A stretch of 64,000 nt of DNA from Duodenibacillus massiliensis. Its GTDB lineage: Bacteria > Pseudomonadota > Gammaproteobacteria > Burkholderiales > Burkholderiaceae_F. Shown in pieces: positions 8,260 through 17,304 of this stretch. The stretch is from contig NZ_LT635861.1 in NCBI RefSeq assembly GCF_900128485.1, positions 683,479 to 747,478 on the forward strand, written 5' to 3'. Numbering within the stretch: the first letter of the stretch is position 1; every line of letters begins with the position of its first letter. A program made the position numbers and the translations under genes. The notes below the pieces were generated by a model, which was given only the letters and a program-made list of their open reading frames with translations, was not told the DNA's origin and did not search any database.

Positions 8260-9215
8260 ACGAGATGCGCGTATTTTCCTCGTCGTACCTGGCTTTGTCG
8301 GAGTGCTGCCTTGATGCGCCCGGCCGGCGCCGCCCCAAGCCCGCGGACGTGACGGCGCTCTTGTTGCCCGACCTCAGAATCGAAGGCGACAAGCTTTTTG
8401 ATGAGATGGCCGACATTACCTGCGGCAGTAATTCCGTCACCTGGCCCGACCGCGTCGTGACAACCGACAGCGGTACCAAAATTATGGCTGTAGGGAGCAC
8501 CACCGATCCTGATGCCGCGCAGATTGCGGCTGTTGCCGTCGTGGACGAAAAAACAAAGGACATCACGGTCTGCGCGTTTGTCGAGCAGCTGCCCGGTGCC
8601 GCAATCGAGATCATCCTGCGGGATAAGGCACCCACGGACAATAACGTCACGGGAGAAATCAGCTTTGCCTGCGGTGCGGCACCCGAAAGTTACTTTGAGT
8701 GCTTTATGCCGTTTTATCTTGCCGAAGACGAAAAGCTCGTGCCGGGCAGAAAGCTCTGTCTGTCGCTGGCCGGTATCGGCTTTGATGTGAGGCGCATTGA
8801 CGGCGAAGAGCCCGTCACCGCGGGGCCCCTGTTTGAAAGTCTTCAGAAGCAGTGGCTCCGGGATAATCCGGACAAAAAGCCCGCGGACTTTTCGCTTGTG
8901 CTTCAGCCTTCGGACTGCTTTTTAGCCTCTCCCTCTTACGAGACGACGTCCTGCGTGACGGTACGCCAGCCTCTGCTTGCAGTGGAAAAGATTGAGATCG
9001 CCGGGCACGGTTTTTATAAAGTTTTGTATGCGCTCGCAGGCTTTGCCGAAGACGATGTCCGTTACCTCGTGCTGCCGGTGTATGTACCAGAAACAGCCTT
9101 TGCAGAAGAACCGAGGGCAGGGGAATCTTTTGAGATGTCGGTGATGCTGACCGGGTACTTGAGAGATCCAGCGACGCTTAAGCCTCAGGAATGCCTGTGT
9201 CTGAGAATTTCCTGA
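8256..9215 (+). CDS. Conserved-looking hypothetical protein coupled to the upstream secreted protein
   Basis: Not recognised. The 319-residue product has no signal peptide or membrane segment and an acidic, mixed alpha/beta composition with many Cys residues (for example ITCGSN, FACGAAPE, ECFMPFY, LCLSLAG, SDCFLAS, SCVTVRQ). The ATGA overlap with the preceding gene implies coupled expression. Repeated short phrases (DPDAAQIAAVAVVDEKTKD; GYLRDPATLKPQE) do not match a family I know. Codon use matches the neighbours, so it is unlikely to be spurious. The next ORF, a porin, starts 153 bp downstream. Confidence 0.6.
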   Translation: MNEMRVFSSSYLALSECCLDAPGRRRPKPADVTALLLPDLRIEGDKLFDEMADITCGSNSVTWPDRVVTTDSGTKIMAVGSTTDPDAAQIAAVAVVDEKTKDITVCAFVEQLPGAAIEIILRDKAPTDNNVTGEISFACGAAPESYFECFMPFYLAEDEKLVPGRKLCLSLAGIGFDVRRIDGEEPVTAGPLFESLQKQWLRDNPDKKPADFSLVLQPSDCFLASPSYETTSCVTVRQPLLAVEKIEIAGHGFYKVLYALAGFAEDDVRYLVLPVYVPETAFAEEPRAGESFEMSVMLTGYLRDPATLKPQECLCLRIS

Positions 9216-9368
9216 CACCGTAACGGCAAGGGGATCGACCGGCCGGTTAACTTTTTCCGGTTATCCGTACGCTTTGCGGAAAACGCAAAATCCCTTTGAG
9301 CCAAACTCATTGTGACCGACGGTGACTCTTCCTATTCTCTGATCATGCCAAACCAAGGAGAGAACAGC

Positions 9369-10514
9369 ATGTTCAGACTTAAGACCGCGGCATTGGCCGC
9401 AACGATGGCCGCAGCAGCGCTTTCAGCCCAGGCTTCCGATGTTGAAGTGTTCGGGCGGCTTGATACCGGTGTGCTCTATACCGTCAATCAGGGGGACGCC
9501 AAAGACACTTTACAAATGTCCACCGGCCGTTCTACCGGCAGCCGCTGGGGGCTGAAAGCTACCGAAGATTTAGGCAATGATTGGCAGGTCGTGGCCTACC
9601 TTGAATCCGGCATCAGTTCAGATACCGGTGAATTCTGCAGCTCCTGCGGCAGCCGCATATTCGGACGACAGATGACACTGTCACTGAAGAACAATTCTTT
9701 CGGAAAAATCGCTTTCGGCCGGTCCGGAAAACCGCTTTCCGGCTCCGATGAATTCACACGAATCCGCTCTTTTACACCGTTTGGTGTGACTTACGGAGAC
9801 GCGGGACTGCTCTTTTACGGTAAGGGCGGTCGTGTGGATAACGGCGTTTTCTACCAGTCACCGAGGGTTGCGGGATTAACTGCAGTTCTTGCGGCCTCAA
9901 CACAGACAAGCAACCAGGAAGAACCGGAGTGGACGGACAATACACGTTTCTGGGGCGGGTCACTTGACTGGAAGGGCGGCAATCTCGGTCTGATCGTCGG
10001 CGCCGAGCAAATTGTGGTCGCGCGAGCCGATAAGGAGACGAAGGACAATCCGACTACGCTTCTGATGGGGGCGTACTACGACTTCGGCTTTATGAAACTC
10101 ATGGCGGCATATCAGAAGGGCTGGGACCTTGACAGAATCGGCGCTTTTCAGGGCGGCAGCAAACTGACGATCGGCGGGAAAAACAGCATCGTGCGTTATT
10201 TTGACGCGGACTTTTACATGCTTGGTGCAACTGTCCCGGCCGGTAAAGGGCTTGTTCGGCTGAGTGCGCTATACATGACCGGCGAAAATGCGCAGCGCCT
10301 TGCCAATAACTCCGTCTCCAATGACGAAACAAAAGCCGGATACTGGGCGGTCGCTGCCGGCTATACCTATCCCTTCAGCAAGCGTACGAGCGTTTACGGA
10401 ACGGTGTCTTATCTGCAGGGGACGGACGCCCTGGATAAAAAGTACAAGGTAACTACGGCTGACGGCGATCTGACGCGTTACCAGTTCGCGGTGGGTTTGG
10501 TGCACAAGTTCTGA
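9369..10514 (+). CDS. Gram-negative trimeric porin
   Basis: Outer-membrane general porin of the beta-proteobacterial type. ATG at 9369 is chosen over an in-frame GTG at 9312 because AAGGAGAGAAC precedes it and a typical signal peptide follows (FRLKTAALAATMAAAALSAQ, then ASDVEV). The mature protein opens with VEVFGRLDTGVLYTV, the first strand of this family, contains the FGRSGKPLSG-like region, and ends in the C-terminal Phe motif (YQFAVGLVHKF) needed for outer-membrane insertion. Length is 381 residues. It lies 17 bp upstream of a secreted SGNH hydrolase and is probably co-transcribed with it, so the porin may admit the products of that enzyme. Confidence 0.9.
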   Translation: MFRLKTAALAATMAAAALSAQASDVEVFGRLDTGVLYTVNQGDAKDTLQMSTGRSTGSRWGLKATEDLGNDWQVVAYLESGISSDTGEFCSSCGSRIFGRQMTLSLKNNSFGKIAFGRSGKPLSGSDEFTRIRSFTPFGVTYGDAGLLFYGKGGRVDNGVFYQSPRVAGLTAVLAASTQTSNQEEPEWTDNTRFWGGSLDWKGGNLGLIVGAEQIVVARADKETKDNPTTLLMGAYYDFGFMKLMAAYQKGWDLDRIGAFQGGSKLTIGGKNSIVRYFDADFYMLGATVPAGKGLVRLSALYMTGENAQRLANNSVSNDETKAGYWAVAAGYTYPFSKRTSVYGTVSYLQGTDALDKKYKVTTADGDLTRYQFAVGLVHKF

Positions 10515-10530
10515 TCCGGGGAGTTGTTCT

Positions 10531-11352
10531 ATGCAAGGTTTTGTCAAATCAGCTGTTACGGTTTTCCTGGGAAGTTTTGTCATGACTTCGGCCATGGCGC
10601 TGGAAAACTCCGTGAAGCCCGAGGTCACCGAGCCGCTTGCGGTCTCTCCCAAGGTATCGCTTCTGATCGGTAATTCGTATTCGTTCTACAACTGCGGCGT
10701 ACATACCTATCTTCGCGGTTTTATGAAGGCAGGTACGCCCAAGGAGAATATGAAGACCCGGCTGCTCACCATCAGCTCTGGCGCCCTGTCATTTCATGAT
10801 GTGGGCTTTTATCTGAGCCCGCATGAGCAGGATCCTTATGCAGTTGTCAAAGACGGAAAGCTCACCAAGCCCATGTTCGATGTGGTGTTGCTGCAGGGGT
10901 ACTCTGCGGCGGCCGTGTCCAAAAAACGGTTGCCGTATTTTGAAAAGTATGCGGCAGCTCACGCTGAAACGATCCGCAATGCGGGCAGTACGCCGATGCT
11001 CGTGATGACCTGGACTAAACAAGATAAGCCCGGGGATATCCGTAAGCTTGCCGACAACACAATTACCATCGCCAATAAGGCCGGTATGCGTGTCGTGCCC
11101 GTCGGTTTGGCTTTTGCCGAAGTCCGCAAGCTGCGGCCGGAACTTGTGATGTATATGCCGGACAAGAGTCATCCGTCTGCAGCCGGTAGCTACCTCTACG
11201 GCGCTGTACTTTATGCAACGCTTTTTCACCGGTCGCCGGCCGCCATCGATTACCTCGGTGAGTGCGAAAAACCGTTGTCTGCGGAAACAGCGAAGTTTTT
11301 GAGGGAAGTTGCCTGGAAGACGGTGGCTGACTTTAACGGCTGGGAGCAGTAA
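10531..11352 (+). CDS. Secreted SGNH/GDSL-type hydrolase
   Basis: Probable periplasmic esterase. A signal peptide is visible (GFVKSAVTVFLGSFVMTSAM). Block I is LLIGNSYSF with the nucleophile Ser at residue 49, and the block V Asp/His pair is in MPDKSHPSAAGSYL near residue 210. These positions fit the SGNH fold, which removes acyl groups from glycans, lipids or cell-wall polymers; the substrate is unknown. The start at 10531 lies 17 bp after the porin stop with GGGGAG upstream. A terminator at 11376 closes the two-gene unit. Confidence 0.8.
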   Translation: MQGFVKSAVTVFLGSFVMTSAMALENSVKPEVTEPLAVSPKVSLLIGNSYSFYNCGVHTYLRGFMKAGTPKENMKTRLLTISSGALSFHDVGFYLSPHEQDPYAVVKDGKLTKPMFDVVLLQGYSAAAVSKKRLPYFEKYAAAHAETIRNAGSTPMLVMTWTKQDKPGDIRKLADNTITIANKAGMRVVPVGLAFAEVRKLRPELVMYMPDKSHPSAAGSYLYGAVLYATLFHRSPAAIDYLGECEKPLSAETAKFLREVAWKTVADFNGWEQ

Positions 11353-11375
11353 AGTCCTACCCTGACGCAACTCGG

Positions 11376-11402
11376 GAGCCGGCGCTGTTGCCGGCTCTTT
11401 TG
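11376..11402 (+). terminator. Terminator after the porin-hydrolase operon
   Basis: GAGCCGGC pairs with GCCGGCTC around a 6-base loop and is followed by TTTT. It lies 24 bp after the hydrolase stop. Confidence 0.85.
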
Positions 11403-11489
11403 TCCTCGGCTTCTTTGGTGGATTTCCATGAGGTTTCCTAAATCTGCACGTTTCTGTGCTTTCTTTCTGTCACGACGGCGTAGCCGATC

Positions 11490-12476
11490 TCAGGTCCGGT
11501 AGATCTGGCTGCGGTCAACAGCCGCCTTATCCGGCGGCAGCCCCACAAGCGCAGAGACTTCGGCCTCGTAGGAAGCAAAAAGCGACTGCATGGCTTTGGC
11601 GTACCATTCAAGGAAAATCCGGACGCGCTTCATGTGCCAGGCTTCATGGCTTGCCACGATAAAGCATTCGGCCGGCGGATGAAACCATCCCGGCAAAATG
11701 GCCACGAGCCTGCCGGCCACAATATCCTCATGGATCTGCACAAGCGGCATATCCACCGCCACGCCCATGCCTTCGAGAAGCGCCGAACGGATGGCGAGAA
11801 TGTCCGTTGACCGGATGGCCGAGGCAAAGTTAATGGGCTCTGTGCGTGTGCCGCGGACAAGCACCTTGGTTTCTTCGCGCACGGGCCCGGTGTAGACATG
11901 GCCTGTGTGCTGCCGGAGGTTGGCGGGTTCAATCGGCATACCGTGCTGGCTGATGTAGTCGGGGCTTGCCACAGGAAGGTAGACATTGCGGCCGCGGCTC
12001 ATGTAGCAAAGGCCAGGAAGTGTGGGTTCTCCCGTGATGGTTGCAACATCGCATGCGCCTTTCTGAACGTCTGCGGCACTAAAGCCGCTCAGAATTTCCA
12101 CCGTAATCTGCGGGTGCAGTTTCTGAAACTCCTGAAGAAGCGGTGTAAGGCGCCGCGCGGCAAAACCGGGCGCTGAAGAAAGCCGGATGTTGCCGGTTAA
12201 GGCACTGTTGTCGTCAATGAGTTTCTGCATCAGGCTGTCGTGTGCCTTGACGATCTGTCCCATGCGTTTGACAACAATTTTTCCGGTTTCCGTGAGCTGC
12301 AGCGGCCGCACGGAATGGTGGATGAGTTCGCAGCCAAGCGACTTTTCAAGTGCAGAGATGGCGCGCGACACAACAGACGCATCAACGTTAAGGGATTGCG
12401 CGGCAGCCGTGAGACTGCCGGTTTTGGCAAACATCAGAAAGGCGCGCCAGGCGCCGAGATCGTCGAGCTTGGACAT
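11490..12476 (-). CDS. LysR-family transcriptional regulator of the fumarate-lyase locus
   Basis: DNA-binding regulator with an N-terminal winged helix-turn-helix (SLTAAAQSLNVDASVVSRAI, residues about 20-40) and a C-terminal LysR substrate-binding domain; 328 residues. ATG at 12476 is preferred over the upstream in-frame extension to 12614 because AAGGAC lies 5-8 bp before it and the family pattern DLGAWRAFLMFAKTGSLTAAA starts there. It is divergent from the fumarate-lyase/DcuC operon, the normal arrangement for a LysR regulator that controls its neighbour, with a dyad in the shared intergenic region. The ligand is probably a dicarboxylate or the lyase substrate, but that is inference. Confidence 0.88.
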   Translation of the reverse strand: MSKLDDLGAWRAFLMFAKTGSLTAAAQSLNVDASVVSRAISALEKSLGCELIHHSVRPLQLTETGKIVVKRMGQIVKAHDSLMQKLIDDNSALTGNIRLSSAPGFAARRLTPLLQEFQKLHPQITVEILSGFSAADVQKGACDVATITGEPTLPGLCYMSRGRNVYLPVASPDYISQHGMPIEPANLRQHTGHVYTGPVREETKVLVRGTRTEPINFASAIRSTDILAIRSALLEGMGVAVDMPLVQIHEDIVAGRLVAILPGWFHPPAECFIVASHEAWHMKRVRIFLEWYAKAMQSLFASYEAEVSALVGLPPDKAAVDRSQIYRT

Positions 12477-12542
12477 GACCGTCCGTCCTTGACCGGGTTT
12501 ATGGTTCGATACAGAAGATTGTAGAGAAGAACACTTCTTTCT

Positions 12543-12563
12543 ATTTTGCAAAATCAGCAAAAT
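12543..12563. promoter_or_regulatory. Candidate LysR operator
   Basis: ATTTTGC and its reverse complement GCAAAAT are separated by 7 bases in the intergenic region between the divergent lysR and lyase genes. The 21-bp dyad with outer T and A fits the loose T-N11-A pattern of LysR binding sites. Confidence 0.5.
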
Positions 12564-12640
12564 GTCTTTGCCGAATAAACATTGATTGAGATGCTGAAAG
12601 AAGGAATACTGCATGCATCAGTTTTTGCCGGGAGCAAATC

Positions 12641-14065
12641 GTGCAGCGTGATGAATTTTTCTGGATTTCAGAAATTAATAAGGCCAGTGTCGTCGCAAAC
12701 AGCCGCAGCGGGCTTTTGGAGCCGACAATTGCGAAAGAAGCCGCGGGCGGCATTAAGGCGCTTGATGCGGCCGCTGAAGCTGATCCCGCCAAGCGCGTCA
12801 AGCGCTACATCGACTATGAGCCGATGCTCATTGCGGCAACGGGGCCCGAGGTGACGATGCTTCACGCCGGGCGCTCAAGCCAGGACATTTTGTCTACGGT
12901 GCGTGTAGCCATTGACCGGCAGGATCTCTTTGCTGTCGCCAAGGCGCTTGACGCCGTGATCGAAAAACTTCTGAGCCTTGCGGCCGCGCACCGCGATACG
13001 ATTGTTCCCAACTACACAAACGGCGTTGCTGCTCAGCCCAACAGCTACGCGCATTACCTTCTGGGCTTTACAGCGGCGTTTCTGCGGGACCGCACGCGTC
13101 TCAATGAATGTCTTGCCCGTTACAACGAATGCCCGATGGGCAGCACCGTGCTTAACGGCACAGGCTGGCCGCTCGACCGCGAAACGATGGCGAAGCTCCT
13201 TGGGTTTGACCGGCCGCGCCGCAATGCGTTTGACTCCACCTGCGTAGCGCCGGTGGACTTTCCGCTGGAGATTGCCTCCGTTGCGGCTTCCATCGGTATT
13301 CACGCGGGTTCGCTGATTAATGACATCATGGTGCAGTACGCGCAGCCCCGTCCCTGGATCATTCTGAAAGAGGGCGGTGACAACACGTATGTGTCGTCCG
13401 CGATGCCGCAGAAGCGTAATCCGGGTCTGATGAATAACTGCCGTGCGGATGCCTCGGACGTGGTCTCCGAGATGAATGCCGTCTTCTTACGGGTGCATAA
13501 CCTCGTGCCGGGGATGGTTGACGGTAAGAGCGTCGCGAAGAACTCCCGTATGGCAAAGGCCGCGGTCTCGATGCTCGAGCGCTTCCTCAAGGTCTTAAAT
13601 GCGCTTTGCATTAATCCGGAGAGAGCGCTTGAGGAGCTTAACAACGACTGGACGGCCTCGCAGGAAATTGCCGACCGCCTGATGCGCGACCACAAACTGC
13701 CTTTCCGTATCGGACACCATGTCGCAAGCCGCATGGTGAGCTGGGCGCGTGCCAACAACGTCCTGCCCAAAGACTTTCCCTACAGCCAGATGCAGCGCAT
13801 CTACGCCGAAGAAATCCGAGAGGAGTTCCCGCAGGGACCGGCGGTGCTCCCCATGACGGAAAGTGAATTTTTGGACGCTCTGGATCCCCGCAAGATTGTG
13901 GCCGGGCGCCGCACGGCGGGAAGCTGCGCTCCGGAGGAAGTCGAGGCAATGCTCCGGGAATTCACGGGGCTTCTCAATAAAGAAAAAGAGAAGACGCAGG
14001 CAGCTGAAGCGAAAGTTGATTCGGCCCTCAGTGAGCTTGCCGCTGAGTTTCAAAAATATCTTTGA
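12641..14065 (+). CDS. Fumarate-lyase superfamily enzyme, argininosuccinate-lyase-like
   Basis: Cytoplasmic lyase expected to cleave a C-N bond and release fumarate. The signature SSAMPQKRNPG (about residue 250), an SSQDI stretch near residue 80 and the late helical region place it in the argininosuccinate lyase subgroup of the fumarase/aspartase superfamily; length 474. No argG or other arginine gene lies nearby. Instead it is 23 bp upstream of a DcuC carrier and divergent from a LysR regulator. This suggests a catabolic lyase acting on an N-substituted aspartate (the EDDS lyase family is a known relative) that supplies fumarate for respiration. The start is GTG at 12641 with GGGAG upstream. 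Substrate unproven. Confidence 0.75.
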   Translation: MQRDEFFWISEINKASVVANSRSGLLEPTIAKEAAGGIKALDAAAEADPAKRVKRYIDYEPMLIAATGPEVTMLHAGRSSQDILSTVRVAIDRQDLFAVAKALDAVIEKLLSLAAAHRDTIVPNYTNGVAAQPNSYAHYLLGFTAAFLRDRTRLNECLARYNECPMGSTVLNGTGWPLDRETMAKLLGFDRPRRNAFDSTCVAPVDFPLEIASVAASIGIHAGSLINDIMVQYAQPRPWIILKEGGDNTYVSSAMPQKRNPGLMNNCRADASDVVSEMNAVFLRVHNLVPGMVDGKSVAKNSRMAKAAVSMLERFLKVLNALCINPERALEELNNDWTASQEIADRLMRDHKLPFRIGHHVASRMVSWARANNVLPKDFPYSQMQRIYAEEIREEFPQGPAVLPMTESEFLDALDPRKIVAGRRTAGSCAPEEVEAMLREFTGLLNKEKEKTQAAEAKVDSALSELAAEFQKYL

Positions 14066-14088
14066 AAAAGGACTGAAGGAGATTAATC

Positions 14089-15459
14089 ATGTCGGCACTT
14101 TTACCCTGGATAGCCGTCATTGTGACGGTGCTGGCGGGCTGGGCGCTCATTAAGCGCTACCAGACCCATATGGTGTTGCTTTTTGCCGGGCTTGTCATCC
14201 TTATTTGCGTGGCGCTCATGGGCGGCGCGGGATTCCTTCCGAAGGGCGTTAAGCCCTCGGGCTTCTGGCTCTTTGATATTTTTGCGACCCTCAAATCGAT
14301 TGCAACGAAACAGAGCTCCGGGATTGGGTTTCTCATCATGACCGCGGGCGGTTTTGCCGCTTACATGGACAAAATCGGCGCGGCAAGGGCGCTTGTTGAC
14401 GTGGCCGTCAAACCGCTTTCGAAACTCAAGGCCCCGTACCTCGTGCTTGCGGGCGGCTACATCGTGGGTCAGTTGCTCGTCACGGTGATTCCGTCTGCCG
14501 CCGGTCTTGCGATGCTGCTTCTCGTGGCGCTTTTCCCGATTTTAAAAGCCGTGGGCACTTCCCCGGCCGCCGCGGCTTCCGTGATCGGGACCTCCGCGGG
14601 CATGACCTTTGCACCGACCGCGGGTACCGCGAGTCTCGCCGCCAAGGTCGCAGGGCTCGATCCCATTATTTATCTCGTACAGTATCAGCTGCCGCTTGCG
14701 GTTCCGACGCTTATTGTCTGCTGCGTGGCGCACTACTTCGTGCAGCGCTATTACGACCGCAAGAACACTGACGTTTACGCGGAGGCGGCCGCCGTCAAGG
14801 CCGCTGATGTGCCGGCAGTTCCCAAGTGGTATGCCCTTTTCCCGGTGCTGCCGATTGCGCTGCTCATCATCTTTTCCAAGCTCGTAGTTACATCTGTGAA
14901 GCTTGATACGATCGCCGCTCTTTTCATGGTTTGGGTGGGCGTCGTCATCATCGAAATCATCCGCTACCGCGACGTGAAGAAGATCTTCAAAGACGCCATG
15001 GCGATGTTTCAGGCGATGGGCAAGATGTTTGCCGGCATTGTGGCGCTCATTATCTGCGCCGAGTTCTTTGCAACGGGCCTGAAGACCTCGGGCCTCATCG
15101 ATATCCTGATTAATTCCGCGCAGGGCGTGGGCGCCGGTATGGGCGCGATGACCGTACTTCTGACCGGGATCGTCTCGATCGTTACGTTCCTCACTGGTTC
15201 CGGCGTCGGTGCGTACTCGTCCTTTGCGGCCTTGGCGCCGGATGTTGCCGCGGGCCTCGGCGGCTCGGTCGAAGCGCTTGTGACGCCCATGCAGTTTGCT
15301 TCCGGGATGCTTCGGGCCATGAGCCCGGTTGCCGGCGTGATCATTGCCGTTGCCGGTGCGGCCGGCGTTTCTCCGATGGCGATTGTGCGGCGTACCTGGA
15401 TTCCGATGATTGCAGGTATGGTGACGACACTCGTCTTTAACCAGATTTTCTTCGGCTGA
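14089..15459 (+). CDS. C4-dicarboxylate carrier, DcuC family (second paralogue)
   Basis: Inner-membrane carrier, 456 residues and about 12 hydrophobic segments. The start (WIAVIVTVLAGWALIKRYQT) and the C-terminal half (TGSGVGAYSSFAALAPD; RAMSPVAGVIIAVAG) parallel the carrier at 1234. It is the second gene of a lyase-carrier operon with a GAAGGAGATTAATC ribosome site. It probably imports the lyase substrate or exchanges it for fumarate or succinate. Direction and substrate are inferred. Confidence 0.8.
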   Translation: MSALLPWIAVIVTVLAGWALIKRYQTHMVLLFAGLVILICVALMGGAGFLPKGVKPSGFWLFDIFATLKSIATKQSSGIGFLIMTAGGFAAYMDKIGAARALVDVAVKPLSKLKAPYLVLAGGYIVGQLLVTVIPSAAGLAMLLLVALFPILKAVGTSPAAAASVIGTSAGMTFAPTAGTASLAAKVAGLDPIIYLVQYQLPLAVPTLIVCCVAHYFVQRYYDRKNTDVYAEAAAVKAADVPAVPKWYALFPVLPIALLIIFSKLVVTSVKLDTIAALFMVWVGVVIIEIIRYRDVKKIFKDAMAMFQAMGKMFAGIVALIICAEFFATGLKTSGLIDILINSAQGVGAGMGAMTVLLTGIVSIVTFLTGSGVGAYSSFAALAPDVAAGLGGSVEALVTPMQFASGMLRAMSPVAGVIIAVAGAAGVSPMAIVRRTWIPMIAGMVTTLVFNQIFFG

Positions 15460-15489
15460 TTTTCACTTCTCCTCTTTCGAAGAAAAGAG

Positions 15490-15528
15490 CAGCGCTCAGT
15501 CTTTGGTTCAGGCTGAGCGCTGTTTTTC
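15490..15528 (+). terminator. Terminator after the lyase-DcuC operon
   Basis: AGCGCTCAG pairs with CTGAGCGCT across a 13-base loop and is followed by GTTTTTCTC. Confidence 0.85.
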
Positions 15529-15630
15529 TCTTCGTCTGTTCAGAATACACATGCTCTTTCGGGGAGCAGTAGCCGGCAACGCGGCAGATAAGCCTGCGTT
15601 CGCCGGTAACACGCCTTTTGGCCAAAAAGA

Positions 15631-15714
15631 GAAAATCCCGGCGGCGGATATGATGCCTTGCTCCATGTCAGGCATTCTGTTTTTCTCTGTGCTGCGTCCG
15701 CGCCGGGATTTTCC
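15631..15714. repeat. Long imperfect inverted repeat in the intergenic region
   Basis: GAAAATCCCGGCG at 15631 pairs with CGCCGGGATTTTC ending at 15713, enclosing a smaller hairpin (ATGCC...GGCAT). It lies in the 368-bp gap between the DcuC terminator and the WYL regulator. Function unknown; it may be a transcript-end structure or a repeat-element remnant. Nothing coding is seen in the gap. Confidence 0.5.
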
Positions 15715-15827
15715 AATAGCGGACCCTACATCCAAACACGACAATTCATGTCGCATTGAAAACACAGTAATTCCAAAATTACGCGCGTCCTGCCTTAGAA
15801 TAAATTACAAATTCCAAGGAGGCCGCC

Positions 15828-16823
15828 ATGCCGCGCCATATTGACCAAAACGGGGTCACGGACGCCCTGCTCATTATTTCGATTCTCAAGCAGATTCCCA
15901 CGAGTCGCTGGATCAGCGGTCCGCAGATTCAGCAGAATCTTTCGGAACTCGGCATCGAGATTGAGGCGCGCCGGATGCAGCGGCTTTTAAAAAGCATCCG
16001 TGACTGCGAACAGCTCCATGTGGACGTGAACGACAAAAGTAAGCCCTTCGGCTACCGAAGACAGGTCCCCGAGACCGATCTCGCAGTTGATCAGTTGAAG
16101 CCCGCCGAGGCGCTTTTGTTCCGTCTTTTTGAAGAACACATGCAGTATCAGCTGCCGGCGCCGCTTTTAAAGTCGCTGTCGCCTTTTTTTGCAGCCGCTA
16201 AAAGTTCGCTCAACGAAACAAAAAACGGCCGCACGCATGAGTGGCTCAGAAAAGTGGCCTTTGTGTCGGGGACGGTACCGATGATGCGGCCGAGGATACT
16301 GCCGCGCGTCTTTGATGCGGTGAGTGAAGCTCTCTACCGCGATGCAAAGTTAAAGATTTCATTTGAAAACCGGAAAGGGGAGAAGTCCAAGGCCGAAGTT
16401 TCGCCCCTGGGACTTGTGCAGCAGGAGCAGAGGCTCTACCTTGTCTGCCGCTTTGAGAATTACGACAACGTCCGGCACCTGGCACTGCACCGCATAACGT
16501 ACGCCGAGGTGCTCGATTTTCCGGCCGAGCGCCCCAAAGACTTTTCTCTGGAACGCTATATCCGGGACCGCCACTTTAATTACAGCAATGGCGGCCGCAT
16601 CAGGCTCGAAATTGAATTTACCAATCCCGAAACCGCCCGCAACATGAGCGAAACGCCCTTTAACAGCACGCAGGTTCTGACGGAACTCCCCGACGGCGCC
16701 TGGCGGCTTGAAGCTGTGATGGACGACACGGTCGTTTTGCAAGGGTGGATCGCCGCCTGGCACGACATTGCCGGTATGCGACTTGTGAAGAAGACGCCCG
16801 TTGAGACACCGGTCAAGGATTAG
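15828..16823 (+). CDS. WYL-domain transcriptional regulator
   Basis: 331 residues. The N-terminal region has a winged-helix character (ISGPQIQQNLSELGIEIEAR, about residues 30-50), followed by a WYL-type domain whose core reads SPLGLVQQEQRLYLVCRFE (about 190-210) and then RHLALHRI. WYL domains sense small or nucleic-acid ligands and are found in regulators of metabolism and of defence loci. No defence genes lie next to it, so its target is unclear. AAGGAGG precedes the ATG. Its stop overlaps the convergent HxlR gene by 4 bp. Confidence 0.85.
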   Translation: MPRHIDQNGVTDALLIISILKQIPTSRWISGPQIQQNLSELGIEIEARRMQRLLKSIRDCEQLHVDVNDKSKPFGYRRQVPETDLAVDQLKPAEALLFRLFEEHMQYQLPAPLLKSLSPFFAAAKSSLNETKNGRTHEWLRKVAFVSGTVPMMRPRILPRVFDAVSEALYRDAKLKISFENRKGEKSKAEVSPLGLVQQEQRLYLVCRFENYDNVRHLALHRITYAEVLDFPAERPKDFSLERYIRDRHFNYSNGGRIRLEIEFTNPETARNMSETPFNSTQVLTELPDGAWRLEAVMDDTVVLQGWIAAWHDIAGMRLVKKTPVETPVKD

Positions 16824-17218
16824 TGTTTCCCGTGGCAGCACCCGCAGGCCGTTTCGTGCGGCTGCATGGCGCAGTTGGGTTCAACGCCTGATGCGCGCAG
16901 ATAGTCTGCGCCCCAGGCGTACATGGCTTCCAGAACCGGGCGGATGCTGCGGCCGCGCTCGGTGAGCGAATACTCCACTTTGGGCGGCACCACGGCATAA
17001 ACGCGCCGTGCGACAAGGCCGTCGCGTTCAAGTTCCCTGAGCTGCGTGGTGAGCGTTTTCGGCGTGGCGGCCGTCACGATCCTTTGCAGCTCAGAAAAGC
17101 GCAGTGTCCCGTCCGTGAGACGCCAGAGAATGAGCGCCTTGTACTTTCCGCCGATAAGCCCGAGCGTTGCTTCCACCGGGCAGTGGATGTCGCCCACGGG
17201 TATTGTTGCTGTTTTCAT
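16820..17218 (-). CDS. HxlR-family transcriptional regulator with Cys/His-rich tail
   Basis: 132-residue winged-helix regulator. The conserved N-terminal Cys (CPVEATLGLIGGKYKALIL) and the recognition region (FSELQRIVTAATPKTLTTQL) are typical of HxlR proteins, several of which sense electrophiles or oxidants through that Cys. The C-terminus carries several extra Cys and His residues (NCAMQPHETACGCCHGKH), which could bind a metal or respond to redox change. The ATG at 17218 is preferred over an in-frame start at 17263. It lies upstream of the iscB element and of copA, and is divergent from both. Confidence 0.87.
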   Translation of the reverse strand: MKTATIPVGDIHCPVEATLGLIGGKYKALILWRLTDGTLRFSELQRIVTAATPKTLTTQLRELERDGLVARRVYAVVPPKVEYSLTERGRSIRPVLEAMYAWGADYLRASGVEPNCAMQPHETACGCCHGKH

Positions 17219-17304
17219 GGTATCAAAAAAGATAGTAGTTGTATTTTTTAACCGTTCTTCCAAAAAGAAAGTTTAATACCTAAAATCAGTTGTAACGTCA
17301 ACTA

